From Zymobacter sp047495495 (lineage in GTDB: Bacteria; Pseudomonadota; Gammaproteobacteria; Pseudomonadales; Halomonadaceae), in contig NZ_CP179930.1 of NCBI RefSeq assembly GCF_047495495.1, positions 930,001-994,000 of the forward strand: a DNA stretch of 64,000 nt. The letters are read 5' to 3'. Under the pieces are notes generated by a model that was not told where the DNA came from, did no database searches, and saw only the letters and a program-made list of their open reading frames with translations. Positions 46,780-58,388 of this stretch are shown here, in pieces (within the stretch, counting starts at the first letter, position 1; every line of letters starts with the position of its first letter). The position numbers and the translations under genes were made by a program.

Positions 46780-48247
46780 ATTCTCTTCTGACACGGCGAC
46801 TCCCGCTCGACCGGGGCGTGTCTGTTCGCGCGGCAATATGGGGCGTATTCGCCGCATCCACTTCGTGGGTGTTGGCGGCTCCGGCATGTGCGGCATTGCG
46901 GAAGTGCTGGCCAACCAGCACTTCGACGTCAGCGGCAGCGATATCAAGGCGTCCAGTGCCACTGAACACCTGACGAGCTGCGGCGTGAAGGTCAGCATTG
47001 GTCACCGCGAAGAAAACGCACACGGTGCCGACGTGGTTGTAGTCTCGACCGCTATCAACGAAGCCAATCCTGAGATCGGTTACGCGCGCGCTCATCGCAT
47101 TCCGGTCGTGCGTCGTGCCGAGATGCTGGCGGAGCTGATGCGCTTCCGCCACGGCATTGCTATTGCAGGTACACACGGCAAAACGACCACCACCAGTCTG
47201 ACAGCCACGTTGCTGGCCGAAGGCGGCCTTGATCCGACCTTTGTGATCGGTGGCAAGTTGACCAGTGCTGGTGCGAACGCGTGCTTGGGCAAGGGTGAGT
47301 ATCTGGTGGCCGAAGCCGACGAATCTGATGCGTCCTTCCTGCACTTGCAGCCGATGGCGGCTATCGTCACCAACATCGACGCTGACCATATGGCCACTTA
47401 CGGTGGCAGCTTCGAACGCCTACAGGATGCTTTTGTCGAATTCCTGCATAACCTGCCGTTTTACGGACAGGCCATCCTGTGCGTTGATGACGACACCGTG
47501 CGTGGTCTGCTGCCGCGCATCAAACGTCAGTTCGTGACCTACGGTTTTTCCGACGATGCCGATTTCCGCATCCGCAACTTCACCCAGGCGGGCAACCTGA
47601 TCCACTTCACGGCCGAACGCCCTGAAGGCTACGCGCCGTTGGATGTAACGTTGGCCATGCCGGGGCGCCACAATGCCCTCAACGCATTGGCTGCCATTGC
47701 CGTAGCGACCGATACCGGTGTCGCCGATGACGATATCGTGCGGGCACTGGCGGGCTTCAAAGGTGTCGGGCGCCGCTTCCAGGTGCACGGTAACTTCCCG
47801 CTGGCCGATGGCGGCGAAGTGATGCTGGTCGATGATTATGGTCACCATCCGCGCGAAGTCGATATGGTGATTCAGGGAATCCGTAAAGGGTGGCCGGACC
47901 GTCGCTTGGTCATGATCTATCAGCCGCACCGCTATACCCGCACGCAGGATCTGTACGAAGAGTTCGTGCGCGTGCTGTCGGGCGTTGACACGCTGCTATT
48001 GATGGACGTATACAGCGCGGGCGAAGCGCCGATCAGCGGTGCCGATGGGCGTTCGCTGGCAGGCTCGATCCGTCAGCGCGGTCAGGTCGACCCGCTGTTC
48101 GTCGAAGACAAGCCGGCACTGCCCGCACTGCTGGGCAACGTGCTGCGTGACGGCGATATCGTGATTACACAGGGCGCCGGCGATATCGGCACCATCAGTC
48201 TGGCGCTGGCTAACAGTGGCATGAACATGGAAAAGGTCAAACTATGA
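46766..48247 (+). CDS. murC: UDP-MurNAc:L-alanine ligase
   Basis: First amino-acid ligase of the stem peptide. The sequence has IHFVGVGGSGMCGIAEVLA, AGTHGKTTTTSLTATLLAEGG, EADESDASFLHLQP, NIDADHMATYGG, PGRHNALNALAA and VDDYGHHPREVD. The frame is open back to 46646, inside murG. I place the start at TTG 46766 because GGAG lies seven bases upstream, giving 493 residues (E. coli 491) and MSHIEFSSD. ATG 46838 is an alternative without a ribosome site. Its stop overlaps ddl. Confidence 0.95.
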   Translation: MSHIEFSSDTATPARPGRVCSRGNMGRIRRIHFVGVGGSGMCGIAEVLANQHFDVSGSDIKASSATEHLTSCGVKVSIGHREENAHGADVVVVSTAINEANPEIGYARAHRIPVVRRAEMLAELMRFRHGIAIAGTHGKTTTTSLTATLLAEGGLDPTFVIGGKLTSAGANACLGKGEYLVAEADESDASFLHLQPMAAIVTNIDADHMATYGGSFERLQDAFVEFLHNLPFYGQAILCVDDDTVRGLLPRIKRQFVTYGFSDDADFRIRNFTQAGNLIHFTAERPEGYAPLDVTLAMPGRHNALNALAAIAVATDTGVADDDIVRALAGFKGVGRRFQVHGNFPLADGGEVMLVDDYGHHPREVDMVIQGIRKGWPDRRLVMIYQPHRYTRTQDLYEEFVRVLSGVDTLLLMDVYSAGEAPISGADGRSLAGSIRQRGQVDPLFVEDKPALPALLGNVLRDGDIVITQGAGDIGTISLALANSGMNMEKVKL

Positions 48248-49200
48248 GTGATCGTGACCGCGTCGCAGAGACGCTTGGCCGCGTAGTCGTATTGATGGGA
48301 GGGCGTTCTGCCGAGCGCGAAGTCTCTCTGGCCAGTGGGCGCGCCGTGCTTGATGCGCTGTTGCGTCAGGGCGTCGATGCCATCGCGTTCGACCCCGCCG
48401 AACGGCCGCTGCTGGAATTGGGCACGCTGAAGCCTGACCGCGCTTTCATCGCCCTGCACGGTCGCGGCGGTGAAGACGGCATGCTGCAGGGAGCGCTGGA
48501 ATGGCTCGGCATCCCTTACACCGGAAGCGGCGTGCTAGGCTCAGCGCTGGGCATGGATAAGGAGCGTACTAAGCACGTCTGGCGCAGCGTGGGGTTGCCC
48601 ACACCCGACAGCATGCTGCTGGACAGCCATCACGACTGGCAGAATGTCGCTGAGCGGCTAGGCTTCCCGATGGTCATCAAGCCCGTCAACGAAGGCTCGA
48701 CGCTGGGGTTGAGCATCGTGCACAGCGCTGCCGATCTGGAAAAAGCGTGGGAACTGTCGCGTCGCTACGATGCGCAGGTCATGGCTGAACGTTTCATCGA
48801 AGGTGATGAGTACACGGTGGCAGTGCTGGGTGATGAAGTGCTGCCGTCCATTCGTGTCGAAGCGGCCTCTGGCTTCTATGATTACGAAGCCAAGTACACG
48901 CGCAACGACACGCTCTACCATCTGCCAAGCGGCCTGTCTGTCGAAGATGAAGCTGCCATTGCCGAGCTGACGCGCCGTGCGTTCAATGCGGCAGGTGCGC
49001 GAGGCTGGGGACGTGTTGATGTCATGCGCGATGCCCAGAACCAGTTCTGGCTGCTGGAAATCAATACATCGCCGGGTATGACCGGGCACAGCTTGGTGCC
49101 GCAGGCGGCTGCCTACAAGGGTATTGATTTCGATACGCTCGTCGTCCGCGTAGCAGCTTCGGCCTCGCTCGAACTGTCGCAGGCAGCACCGAAGCACTGA
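48244..49200 (+). CDS. ddl: D-alanine:D-alanine ligase
   Basis: Makes the D-Ala-D-Ala dipeptide used by MurF. The 318-residue ATP-grasp enzyme has VVLMGGRSAEREVSLASG, ALHGRGGEDGMLQGALEWLGIPYTGSGVL, VIKPVNEGSTLGLSIV, and LLEINTSPGMTGHSLVPQAA. Length agrees with DdlB (306). It overlaps murC by ATGA. A terminator-like hairpin follows it, unusual inside this cluster. Confidence 0.96.
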   Translation: MSDRDRVAETLGRVVVLMGGRSAEREVSLASGRAVLDALLRQGVDAIAFDPAERPLLELGTLKPDRAFIALHGRGGEDGMLQGALEWLGIPYTGSGVLGSALGMDKERTKHVWRSVGLPTPDSMLLDSHHDWQNVAERLGFPMVIKPVNEGSTLGLSIVHSAADLEKAWELSRRYDAQVMAERFIEGDEYTVAVLGDEVLPSIRVEAASGFYDYEAKYTRNDTLYHLPSGLSVEDEAAIAELTRRAFNAAGARGWGRVDVMRDAQNQFWLLEINTSPGMTGHSLVPQAAAYKGIDFDTLVVRVAASASLELSQAAPKH

Positions 49201-49233
49201 CGTCGAGGTGCCGCGAAGACGCGCACCGTCAAA

Positions 49234-49271
49234 GAGGGGAGGATCTGTCCTCCCCTTGTTCTCTATTTTGC
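49234..49271 (+). terminator. Terminator-like hairpin between ddl and ftsQ
   Basis: GGGGAGGA (49236-49243) pairs perfectly with TCCTCCCC (49248-49255) over a four-base loop and is followed by a T-rich tail (TTGTTCTCTATTTT). It fits a rho-independent terminator or attenuator for the upstream dcw genes. Confidence 0.7.
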
Positions 49272-49317
49272 ACCGGTGGCATGGCTGCCCTTGTACACAA
49301 TCCCAACGAGGCTGTAG

Positions 49318-50052
49318 ATGGCTGGACGCCTTACCAACCGCATGTTTGGACTCGTGCTCGTGCTGGCATTGCTCGTGGCAGGTGGGCGTTCGCTCTGGCT
49401 GTGGCTTGATCAGCCCGTGCGTCACCTCGACGTGCGCGACGACGCGCATCGAGTCAGCGGGCAGCAGCTTCAGCAGCGTATTGCGCCTCTGGTGAAAGGG
49501 TCGGGCTGGCTGTCGGTCGACCTGCAGGCCCTGCGTGCGGAAGTGCGGCAAGTGCCGTGGGTGCATGAAGTCAGCATTTCCCGACGCTGGCCTGATACAC
49601 TTCGTTTCGATATTCAAGAGCAGCAGCCGGTTGCATGGTGGAACGATAGCCGTCTGCTGAACGCTCAGGGCGAGGTGTTTGAGCCGGGTCAGCAGAAGAT
49701 AACTGAACGGATGCCTAACCTGTCAGGCCCCGATGAGCGTGCTGCCGACGTATTAGCGTATTATAATAGGTTACAGAGCGTACTGGCGCAGAAGCAGCTG
49801 ACCATCACCCAGCTGACGCTGGAACCGCGCGGTGCATGGCGTTTTCAGGTCGACGACAGTTTCTGGGTGCTGATGGGGCGTTCGCAGGTCGAACCGCAGC
49901 GCGAGCCACGTCTGGCGCGCTTCCTGACCGCATGGGACCGCATGCTGTCGGGCCGCCGCGATCAGATTCGCTATCTTGATTTGCGCTATCCGAACGGCTT
50001 GGCAATTGGCTGGCATGGGCAGACGGCAACGGGTAACGTATCGTCACGCTAA
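49318..50052 (+). CDS. ftsQ: Cell division protein FtsQ
   Basis: Bitopic divisome protein that bridges FtsA/FtsZ-side factors and FtsL/FtsB. The 244-residue sequence has a short cytoplasmic N-terminus, a membrane helix (about 9-30), a POTRA domain (VRHLDVRDDAHRVSGQQLQQRIAPLVKGSGWLSVDLQALRAEVRQVPWVHEVSISRRWPDTLRFDIQEQQPVAWW, quoted in parts: HLDVRDD.., PWVHEVSISRRWP) and a C-terminal beta domain. It lies between a terminator-like hairpin and a 520-base gap, so it may be transcribed on its own. Confidence 0.93.
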   Translation: MAGRLTNRMFGLVLVLALLVAGGRSLWLWLDQPVRHLDVRDDAHRVSGQQLQQRIAPLVKGSGWLSVDLQALRAEVRQVPWVHEVSISRRWPDTLRFDIQEQQPVAWWNDSRLLNAQGEVFEPGQQKITERMPNLSGPDERAADVLAYYNRLQSVLAQKQLTITQLTLEPRGAWRFQVDDSFWVLMGRSQVEPQREPRLARFLTAWDRMLSGRRDQIRYLDLRYPNGLAIGWHGQTATGNVSSR

Positions 50053-50572
50053 GATACTCAACCCTTAAGTTCTATTGAATGAGTATCAAGTTGTCATTCA
50101 TTCGGGCGGCTTGATTGCAATAGGTAACACTATTGCAGGTTTGTGGAAAAACTAATATCCGGTGGTCAGACAGGGCGATTTATGTTTTTTTAGCGTCCAC
50201 TGACCCATAGAAACTGCAAAGTCTGGATATTTTCACGATCCAGCGATGACCTCTCGTTCAGAATGTTCTAACGTCATGCTATGGACTCTATACTTATCGC
50301 TGGTGCCATGGCTCTAAATTGTCGCTCGCACTTCAGTTGAATGGCGAATCGACCGTTATCTCGTGGGCACATTAACTGCGTTTAACGGTCAACGAATTAA
50401 AGTGCTCGATTTGTTATCGGCAATAAACAGCAGCGATATGTGCTGAGTGCGGTAAGGCAGAAGGTCGGTGTCTTCACATCGGGACGTGCACTACTGATAT
50501 CAGGAAACAGGTATGCGCAGCAGCGATCGTAAGACTGCGCATAGTCATGAAATAAGGGAGTAAGCCCGACCT
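50053..50572 (+). other. 520-base non-coding gap between ftsQ and ftsA
   Basis: ftsQ and ftsA normally touch or overlap. Here a gap richer in A and T than its neighbours holds no ORF. It contains a perfect 8-base inverted repeat just after ftsQ (50053-50060 with 50080-50087), a second (50351-50358 with 50383-50390), a T-run at 50185-50191 and a possible promoter at 50266-50294. It probably supplies separate control of ftsA-ftsZ. Confidence 0.75.
50266..50294 (+). promoter_or_regulatory. Candidate ftsA-ftsZ promoter
   Basis: -10 TATACT (50289-50294) with a weak TTCTAA 17 bases upstream. Tentative. Confidence 0.35.
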
Positions 50573-51874
50573 ATGGCAGGACAATCCAACACTTCCAATA
50601 TGGTCGTCGGGCTGGATATTGGAACATCCAAAGTCGTGGCGATCGTCGGCCAGCCCACTGATGATGGTGGGATCGAGATCGCCGGTATCGGATCACACCC
50701 CTCTCGCGGCATGAAGAAAGGGGTCGTCATCAACATCGAGTCGACCGTCCAATCCATCCAGCGCGCCATCGAAGAAGCCGAACTGATGGCCGGGTGCGAC
50801 ATTCACTCGGTGCATGTCGGCATCGCCGGCAGTCATATCAGCTCCATGAACTCAGATGGCGTCGTGGCGATCCGCGACCGCGAGGTCATGCCGTCCGACA
50901 TCGAGCGCGTGATCGACTCGGCGCGGGCACGAGCCGTGTCTGAAGGGCAGCGCATCCTGCACGTTATTCCTCAGGAATATGCCATCGACAACCAAGAAGG
51001 CATCCGCGAGCCGCTCGGCATGTCGGGGGTGCGCCTCGAGGCGCGGGTTCACTTGGTAACCGCTGCACTCAATGCGGTGCAGAACATCGAGAAATGCGTG
51101 CGTCGATGCGGGCTGGACGTTGATGATATTATTCTGGAGCAGCTGGCTTCGAGCTATGCTGTATTGACGGAAGACGAGCGCGAGTTGGGCGTTTGCATGG
51201 TCGATATTGGTGGTGGCACGACCGATATCGCGGTCTTCACCGAAGGTGCTATTCGCCATACGGCGGTGATTCCGATCGCAGGTGATCAGGTCACCAACGA
51301 TATTGCAATGGCATTGCGGACGCCGACTCAGTACGCTGAGGACATCAAGGTCAAGTACGCCTGTGCCTTGACGCGCATGGCGTCCAGCGACGACATCATT
51401 CGCGTGCCCAGTGTCGGCGATCGACCTGCGCGCGAACTGAGTCGTCAGGACCTGGCTCAAGTTGTTGAGCCGCGCTACGAAGAGCTGTTCACGCTGGTGC
51501 GTGAAGAGCTGCGTCGCAGCGGTTATGAAGATTTGGTGGCGGCCGGGATCGTACTGACCGGCGGTACCTCGCGGATGGAAGGCGTTACCGACCTAGCGGA
51601 AGAGATCTTCCGTATGCCGGTGCGCGTGGCCTGTCCGCAAAACGTACGAGGATTGGCCGATGTCGTGCGCAATCCCATTTATTCGACTGGCGTGGGGCTG
51701 CTCCAATATGGCATGCAGCATTCCCAGCCAGCGTACGGCGCTGAAACGTTTGATGATGTACTGCCCCGCCGTGAGGATGGCGCTAGACGCAAGCCAGCAC
51801 GGACCAGTCTGACCGGGGAAGGCCTCTCTTCAACGATCGAACGTATTCGGGGCTGGTTCAAGGGTAATTTCTAG
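50573..51874 (+). CDS. ftsA: Cell division protein FtsA
   Basis: Actin-like ATPase that anchors FtsZ to the membrane. The 433-residue protein begins MVVGLDIGTSKVVAIVGQP, has VDIGGGTTDIAVFTEGAI and GIVLTGGTSRMEGVTDLAEEIF for nucleotide binding, and ends in an amphipathic helix IERIRGWFKGNF that binds the membrane. It is a little longer than E. coli FtsA (420). AAGGGAG is 12 bases upstream. ftsZ follows after 34 bases. Confidence 0.97.
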   Translation: MAGQSNTSNMVVGLDIGTSKVVAIVGQPTDDGGIEIAGIGSHPSRGMKKGVVINIESTVQSIQRAIEEAELMAGCDIHSVHVGIAGSHISSMNSDGVVAIRDREVMPSDIERVIDSARARAVSEGQRILHVIPQEYAIDNQEGIREPLGMSGVRLEARVHLVTAALNAVQNIEKCVRRCGLDVDDIILEQLASSYAVLTEDERELGVCMVDIGGGTTDIAVFTEGAIRHTAVIPIAGDQVTNDIAMALRTPTQYAEDIKVKYACALTRMASSDDIIRVPSVGDRPARELSRQDLAQVVEPRYEELFTLVREELRRSGYEDLVAAGIVLTGGTSRMEGVTDLAEEIFRMPVRVACPQNVRGLADVVRNPIYSTGVGLLQYGMQHSQPAYGAETFDDVLPRREDGARRKPARTSLTGEGLSSTIERIRGWFKGNF

Positions 51875-51908
51875 TCAAGACCGCAAAGCGGTTAGGGAGA
51901 CGGGGCTT

Positions 51909-53075
51909 ATGTTCGAGCTGGTAGACAATGCGCCATCCAACAATGCGGTCATCAAGGTGATCGGTGTGGGTGGCGGCGGCGGTAATGCCGTAAACCACAT
52001 GGTCGAAAATAGCATTGAAGGGGTTGATTTCATCTGTGCGAACACCGATGCGCAGGCCCTGAAACGCGTTGCGGCCAAAACAGTACTTCAACTGGGTAAC
52101 GAAATCACCAAGGGTCTTGGTGCAGGCGCTAACCCGGAAGTCGGCCGCCAGGCTGCAATGGAAGATCGGGATCGCATTGCAGAATTACTGCAGGGTGCCG
52201 ATATGGTATTCATCACCGCAGGAATGGGTGGTGGTACAGGTACCGGTGGGGCCCCCGTCGTGGCGCAGGTCGCCAAAGAGCTGGGTATTCTTACCGTCGC
52301 CGTTGTCACGCGCCCGTTCCCCTTCGAAGGACCGAAGCGTCAGCGTGCAGCAGAGGAAGGGATGAAGGAGCTGTCGGAACACGTCGACTCTCTTATCACC
52401 ATCCCCAACGAAAAGCTGCTGACCGTGCTGGGCAAGAATGCCAGTCTGCTGACGGCTTTCAGTGCCGCCAACGATGTACTGCTTGGCGCTGTACAAGGTA
52501 TTGCCGAACTGATCACCAGCCCGGGTATCATCAACGTCGACTTTGCTGACGTGCGTACCGTCATGTCTGAAATGGGCATGGCGATGATGGGTACCGGGGT
52601 TGCCGTAGGTGAGAACCGAGCGCGCGAAGCGGCCGAAAAAGCCATTCGTTCGCCGCTGCTTGAAGACGTCAACCTCAACGGTGCACGCGGTATTCTGGTT
52701 AACATTACCGCCGGCCCGGATCTCTCCATCGGTGAGTTCAACGATGTAGGGGCGACCGTTCAGGAATTCGCTTCTCAGGATGCGACCATTGTGGTGGGTA
52801 CTTCCATCGACATGGATATGTCCGATGAGCTGCGTGTTACCGTTGTGGCAGCAGGGCTTGACGGACTGCGTCAGGAACGCCCGGCAACACGCGAACATCA
52901 TGCCGCGGCCTCTCGCGCCGAGAAGACGGACTATCGCAAGCTTCAGCAGCCGACGGTTATGCGTCAGCAGGCCGCTAAGGAACGTGAGGAAAAGACCGAG
53001 CGCCCCCGCCAGAAAGCGCGCGATCTCGATGATTACCTCGATATTCCTGCGTTCCTGCGTCGTCAGGCCGATTGA
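51909..53075 (+). CDS. ftsZ: Cell division protein FtsZ
   Basis: Tubulin-like GTPase that forms the division ring. The 388-residue protein shows IGVGGGGGNAVNHMV, the tubulin signature GGGTGTGGAPVVAQVAK, VTRPFPFEG, and NVDFADVRTVM. A charged linker leads to the C-terminal peptide LDIPAFLRRQAD that binds FtsA and ZipA. AGGGAG precedes the ATG. A hairpin at 53127 ends the cluster. Confidence 0.98.
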   Translation: MFELVDNAPSNNAVIKVIGVGGGGGNAVNHMVENSIEGVDFICANTDAQALKRVAAKTVLQLGNEITKGLGAGANPEVGRQAAMEDRDRIAELLQGADMVFITAGMGGGTGTGGAPVVAQVAKELGILTVAVVTRPFPFEGPKRQRAAEEGMKELSEHVDSLITIPNEKLLTVLGKNASLLTAFSAANDVLLGAVQGIAELITSPGIINVDFADVRTVMSEMGMAMMGTGVAVGENRAREAAEKAIRSPLLEDVNLNGARGILVNITAGPDLSIGEFNDVGATVQEFASQDATIVVGTSIDMDMSDELRVTVVAAGLDGLRQERPATREHHAAASRAEKTDYRKLQQPTVMRQQAAKEREEKTERPRQKARDLDDYLDIPAFLRRQAD

Positions 53076-53126
53076 GTTCAGCACTATCCTCGCAGCGTAG
53101 GCAATGCTTGCCGTGACTGCTTTACA

Positions 53127-53161
53127 TTCATCTGCTCCTTCTTACGAAGTGAGCAGATGAA
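53127..53161 (+). terminator. Hairpin after ftsZ, possible terminator
   Basis: TTCATCTGCTC pairs perfectly with GAGCAGATGAA over a 13-base loop that itself can form CTTC/GAAG. The tail is not T-rich, so termination strength is doubtful. Confidence 0.55.
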
Positions 53162-53215
53162 TTGTGAATAAAAAAAGTATTCTCTGGCATGCGATTGCAA
53201 AACGAACAGTGTTCG

Positions 53216-53244
53216 TTGGTTTGGTGCTTACTGAATGTTACTAT
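53216..53244 (+). promoter_or_regulatory. Candidate lpxC promoter
   Basis: TTGGTT (53216-53221) and TACTAT (53239-53244) with a 17-base spacer, about 45 bases upstream of the start. Confidence 0.45.
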
Positions 53245-53289
53245 TGACTCCAACTTGCACCGATGCATTCCCTGCGTGGCCTTGTACCT

Positions 53290-54198
53290 ATGATCCGACA
53301 AAGAACCCTGCAAAACACTATCCGCGCCACCGGGGTGGGTCTCCACTCTGGTGAGAAGGTCTATCTCACGCTCCGTCCGGCAGCTGCCAATACCGGGATC
53401 ATTTTTGTTCGTACTGATCTTGACCCCGTTGTTCAGATCCCTGCGCACCCGGAAAACGTGCATGACACCATGCTGTGCACTGCGGTAGAGAAAGACGGCG
53501 TCCGCGTAGCGACCGTCGAGCACCTGATGTCAGCATTGGCTGGTCTGGGTATCGACAATGCTTACGTTGAAGTCAGTGCGGCGGAAATTCCGATTATGGA
53601 CGGCAGTGCGGGACCGTTCGTCTTCCTGATCCAGTCTGCGGGCATTCAGGAACAGAACGCGGCCAAGCGCTTCATCCGTATTACCAAGCCTATCGTAGTC
53701 AACGTTGACGATAAGCGCGCTGAATTTCACCCTTTCAATGGTTTCCGGGTGAAGTTCATGATCGACTTCGATCACCCCGTTTTCGAGCACCAGCGCCAGA
53801 CGGCGTGCGTCGACTTCTCGACGACCTCGTTCGTTAAAGAAGTCAGTCGTGCCCGTACGTTCGGTTTCATGCGCGATCTTGAACACCTGCGTGCACGCAA
53901 CCTTGCGCTGGGTGGTAGTCTCGACAACGCTATCGTAGTGGACGAGTACCGTATTCTTAACGAAGATGGTCTTCGCTACGAAGATGAATTCGTACGCCAT
54001 AAGATCTTGGACGCCATCGGCGACCTGTATCAGCTTAACTATGGCATCATCGGTGAATTCATCGGCTATAAATCAGGTCATGGTGTTAACAACCAGCTGG
54101 TTCGCGAACTGCTGAAGCAGCAAGACTGTTGGGAATTCGTGACCTACGAAGACAGTGAGCCCGCTCCTATCTCCTATGCAGCGCCTGCAATGGCGTAA
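53290..54198 (+). CDS. lpxC: UDP-3-O-acyl-GlcNAc deacetylase
   Basis: Zinc enzyme for the committed step of lipid A synthesis. The 302-residue sequence begins MIRQRTLQNTIRATGVGLHSG and contains ATVEHLMSALAGLGIDN (His78 zinc ligand), EIPIMDGSAGPFV, SRARTFGFMRDLEHL, and FVRHKILDAIGDLYQL with the other zinc ligands, then KSGHGVNN. Length matches E. coli (305). An ATG nine codons upstream (53263) is in frame, but the family starts here. A strong terminator follows. Confidence 0.97.
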   Translation: MIRQRTLQNTIRATGVGLHSGEKVYLTLRPAAANTGIIFVRTDLDPVVQIPAHPENVHDTMLCTAVEKDGVRVATVEHLMSALAGLGIDNAYVEVSAAEIPIMDGSAGPFVFLIQSAGIQEQNAAKRFIRITKPIVVNVDDKRAEFHPFNGFRVKFMIDFDHPVFEHQRQTACVDFSTTSFVKEVSRARTFGFMRDLEHLRARNLALGGSLDNAIVVDEYRILNEDGLRYEDEFVRHKILDAIGDLYQLNYGIIGEFIGYKSGHGVNNQLVRELLKQQDCWEFVTYEDSEPAPISYAAPAMA

Positions 54199-54223
54199 TA
54201 AGGGATACAGGGAAGGCATGGAG

Positions 54224-54247
54224 AAACCGGCGATCAGCCGGTTTTTT
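54224..54247 (+). terminator. Terminator after lpxC
   Basis: AACCGGC-GATCA-GCCGGTT followed by a T-run. Confidence 0.93.
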
Positions 54248-54388
54248 CATTTCTGGATGGCGTGAAGGCGATCTGAATTACGAGTGGGAAAGGCAATGCG
54301 CGGGCGAGGGCGTCATTAAGCGCTGCGTAATGTCATAGTAGCGACTACATTTATCTCCTCTCGTGCGCATTGCTTGCCTTAAGGTAGG

Positions 54389-54859
54389 CTAATCTTGGGG
54401 AGGCGGGGCGGCATGGGCGGCCAGTCGTTGCAGTGCCTTCTGCAGGGCCGGGTCCTCAATATCATGTGCACAGGCAGTGATATGCTCGGCGGCTTGCTCA
54501 GACAGAATGCGTTTTTGGACCAATGGGGCGCGCGTCTTGCGCAGCGGCCGCACCTTGAAGTTCAGCCGTAGAATATCTTCCAGACCGCGCACGCTGGTAA
54601 TGACCTGTAGCAGGCGCACACGCTCGAAGCGCAACCATGTCAGCCAGACTGCGCGATCTGTGAGCAGTGTCAACTGGCCGTCATGATGACCACCTACCAT
54701 GACGTGGCCCTTCATTTCGTCAGGCAGCACGCGATCAAGTTGGCTCTGTGCCTGTTCGATCAGGTGTGCTGAGTTCATCAGCGACCCGATGCCGTGGCGT
54801 GGCGAAGACAATAGTTGTGCGATGGGCTGGGCGCGACTTTTTCTGGCCTTTATACTCAT
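54389..54859 (-). CDS. dciA: DciA-like protein (DUF721 family)
   Basis: DciA loads the replicative helicase in most bacteria without the phage-derived DnaC. The 156-residue protein begins with a basic stretch SIKARKSRAQPIAQLL, followed by LDRVLPDEMKGHVMVGGHHDGQLTLLTDRAVWLTWLRF, which matches the DUF721 KH-like fold, and an acidic/Ala tail. The position between lpxC and secA, reversed, agrees with Pseudomonas. AGGTGG lies before the ATG at 54859. Presence of DciA implies that a DnaC is unlikely elsewhere. Confidence 0.8.
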   Translation of the reverse strand: MSIKARKSRAQPIAQLLSSPRHGIGSLMNSAHLIEQAQSQLDRVLPDEMKGHVMVGGHHDGQLTLLTDRAVWLTWLRFERVRLLQVITSVRGLEDILRLNFKVRPLRKTRAPLVQKRILSEQAAEHITACAHDIEDPALQKALQRLAAHAAPPPQD

Positions 54860-54903
54860 GGCGTAATTGTCCACCTGGCAAAAGAAGACGATAGCGATAT
54901 TCA

Positions 54904-55254
54904 TTGATGACTGAGTGCAATGTAACACATCCACACCGCTGGCAGCGTACGCGACAGCGCTGGTGGGCCGGTTTCCTTTTCGGGTGCCTGCTGCCGGTTA
55001 CGCTGTGCCATCCGGACGCCTTAGCGCGTCTGGACGCGCTATCGGTGCGTTTGACTCAGGTGGCCCTGCATATGTCGGGGCAGGTCAGCCTGCGTCAGCG
55101 CCGCACTCGTCTTAGACGGGGTCATCACCGTCTGCAGCGTCGCGTTCATCGCGTCGTGGGCCGCATCCGGCAGTGTGCCCACATTCTGTGCCGTCATGTG
55201 GCCGACGTCGATGTCCTGTCGCGAAGAGGGCCACCGAAGAGCCTGTTTGCATAA
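54904..55254 (+). CDS. Hypothetical small protein upstream of secA
   Basis: A 116-residue ORF with codon choice (CTG, CGT, CGC, GTG) like the neighbouring genes. It has one hydrophobic segment (about 20-35, WWAGFLFGCLLPVTLC) followed by a very basic Arg/His-rich region (about 60-105). It has no clear ribosome site and I recognise no family. The location between dciA and secA equals that of secM in E. coli or an unknown gene in Pseudomonas, but no arrest motif is seen. It could be a real secretion-linked gene or a chance ORF. Confidence 0.45.
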   Translation: MMTECNVTHPHRWQRTRQRWWAGFLFGCLLPVTLCHPDALARLDALSVRLTQVALHMSGQVSLRQRRTRLRRGHHRLQRRVHRVVGRIRQCAHILCRHVADVDVLSRRGPPKSLFA

Positions 55255-55461
55255 GGTCTTCAATGGCCTGCATGACCGCCGATGTGCTGGTGCGCTGCGA
55301 ATAATCGGGACCAACGCTTGAACAATGTCCGACGCGCCCTCATCAACACAACACCATGCGGTGTTATCTGGCAGTCTCTGCGGCCTTGATCCTTTTGCAT
55401 GCGATGACGAACAACACGCTCTACGACCTTTTTCACTGTCACTATTTGACCAGGACTACAC

Positions 55462-58188
<2,727 letters not shown>

Positions 58189-58208
58189 TCGCTCATTTGT
58201 TTTCGACG

Positions 58209-58242
58209 ACGCGGGGCATGTCCATCTGGGCATGCCCCGCGT
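58209..58242 (+). terminator. Hairpin after secA
   Basis: ACGCGGGGCATG pairs perfectly with CATGCCCCGCGT over a ten-base loop, 20 bases after the stop. No T-run follows. Confidence 0.6.
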
Positions 58243-58388
58243 GCGTTATGGGGAAGCAGTAAGTCGCGAAGCGGCGGCAATTGGGTTGGTGTGTATCGCA
58301 GGGCTGGCGTCGCCCGCCCTGACATGGCATAACAGAAGGGCTGTTTTTATTCTTTCATTCTGTAGCGTATTCAAGAGCGAACAATATC

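Noticed and set aside
45805..46998. 397-codon minus-strand ORF opposite murG and murC
   Set aside because: Shadow ORF; it spans two unmistakable genes on the other strand.
54904..55254. Calling the small ORF secM
   Set aside because: The FxxxxWIxxxxGIRAGP arrest motif is not present, so only the position supports it.
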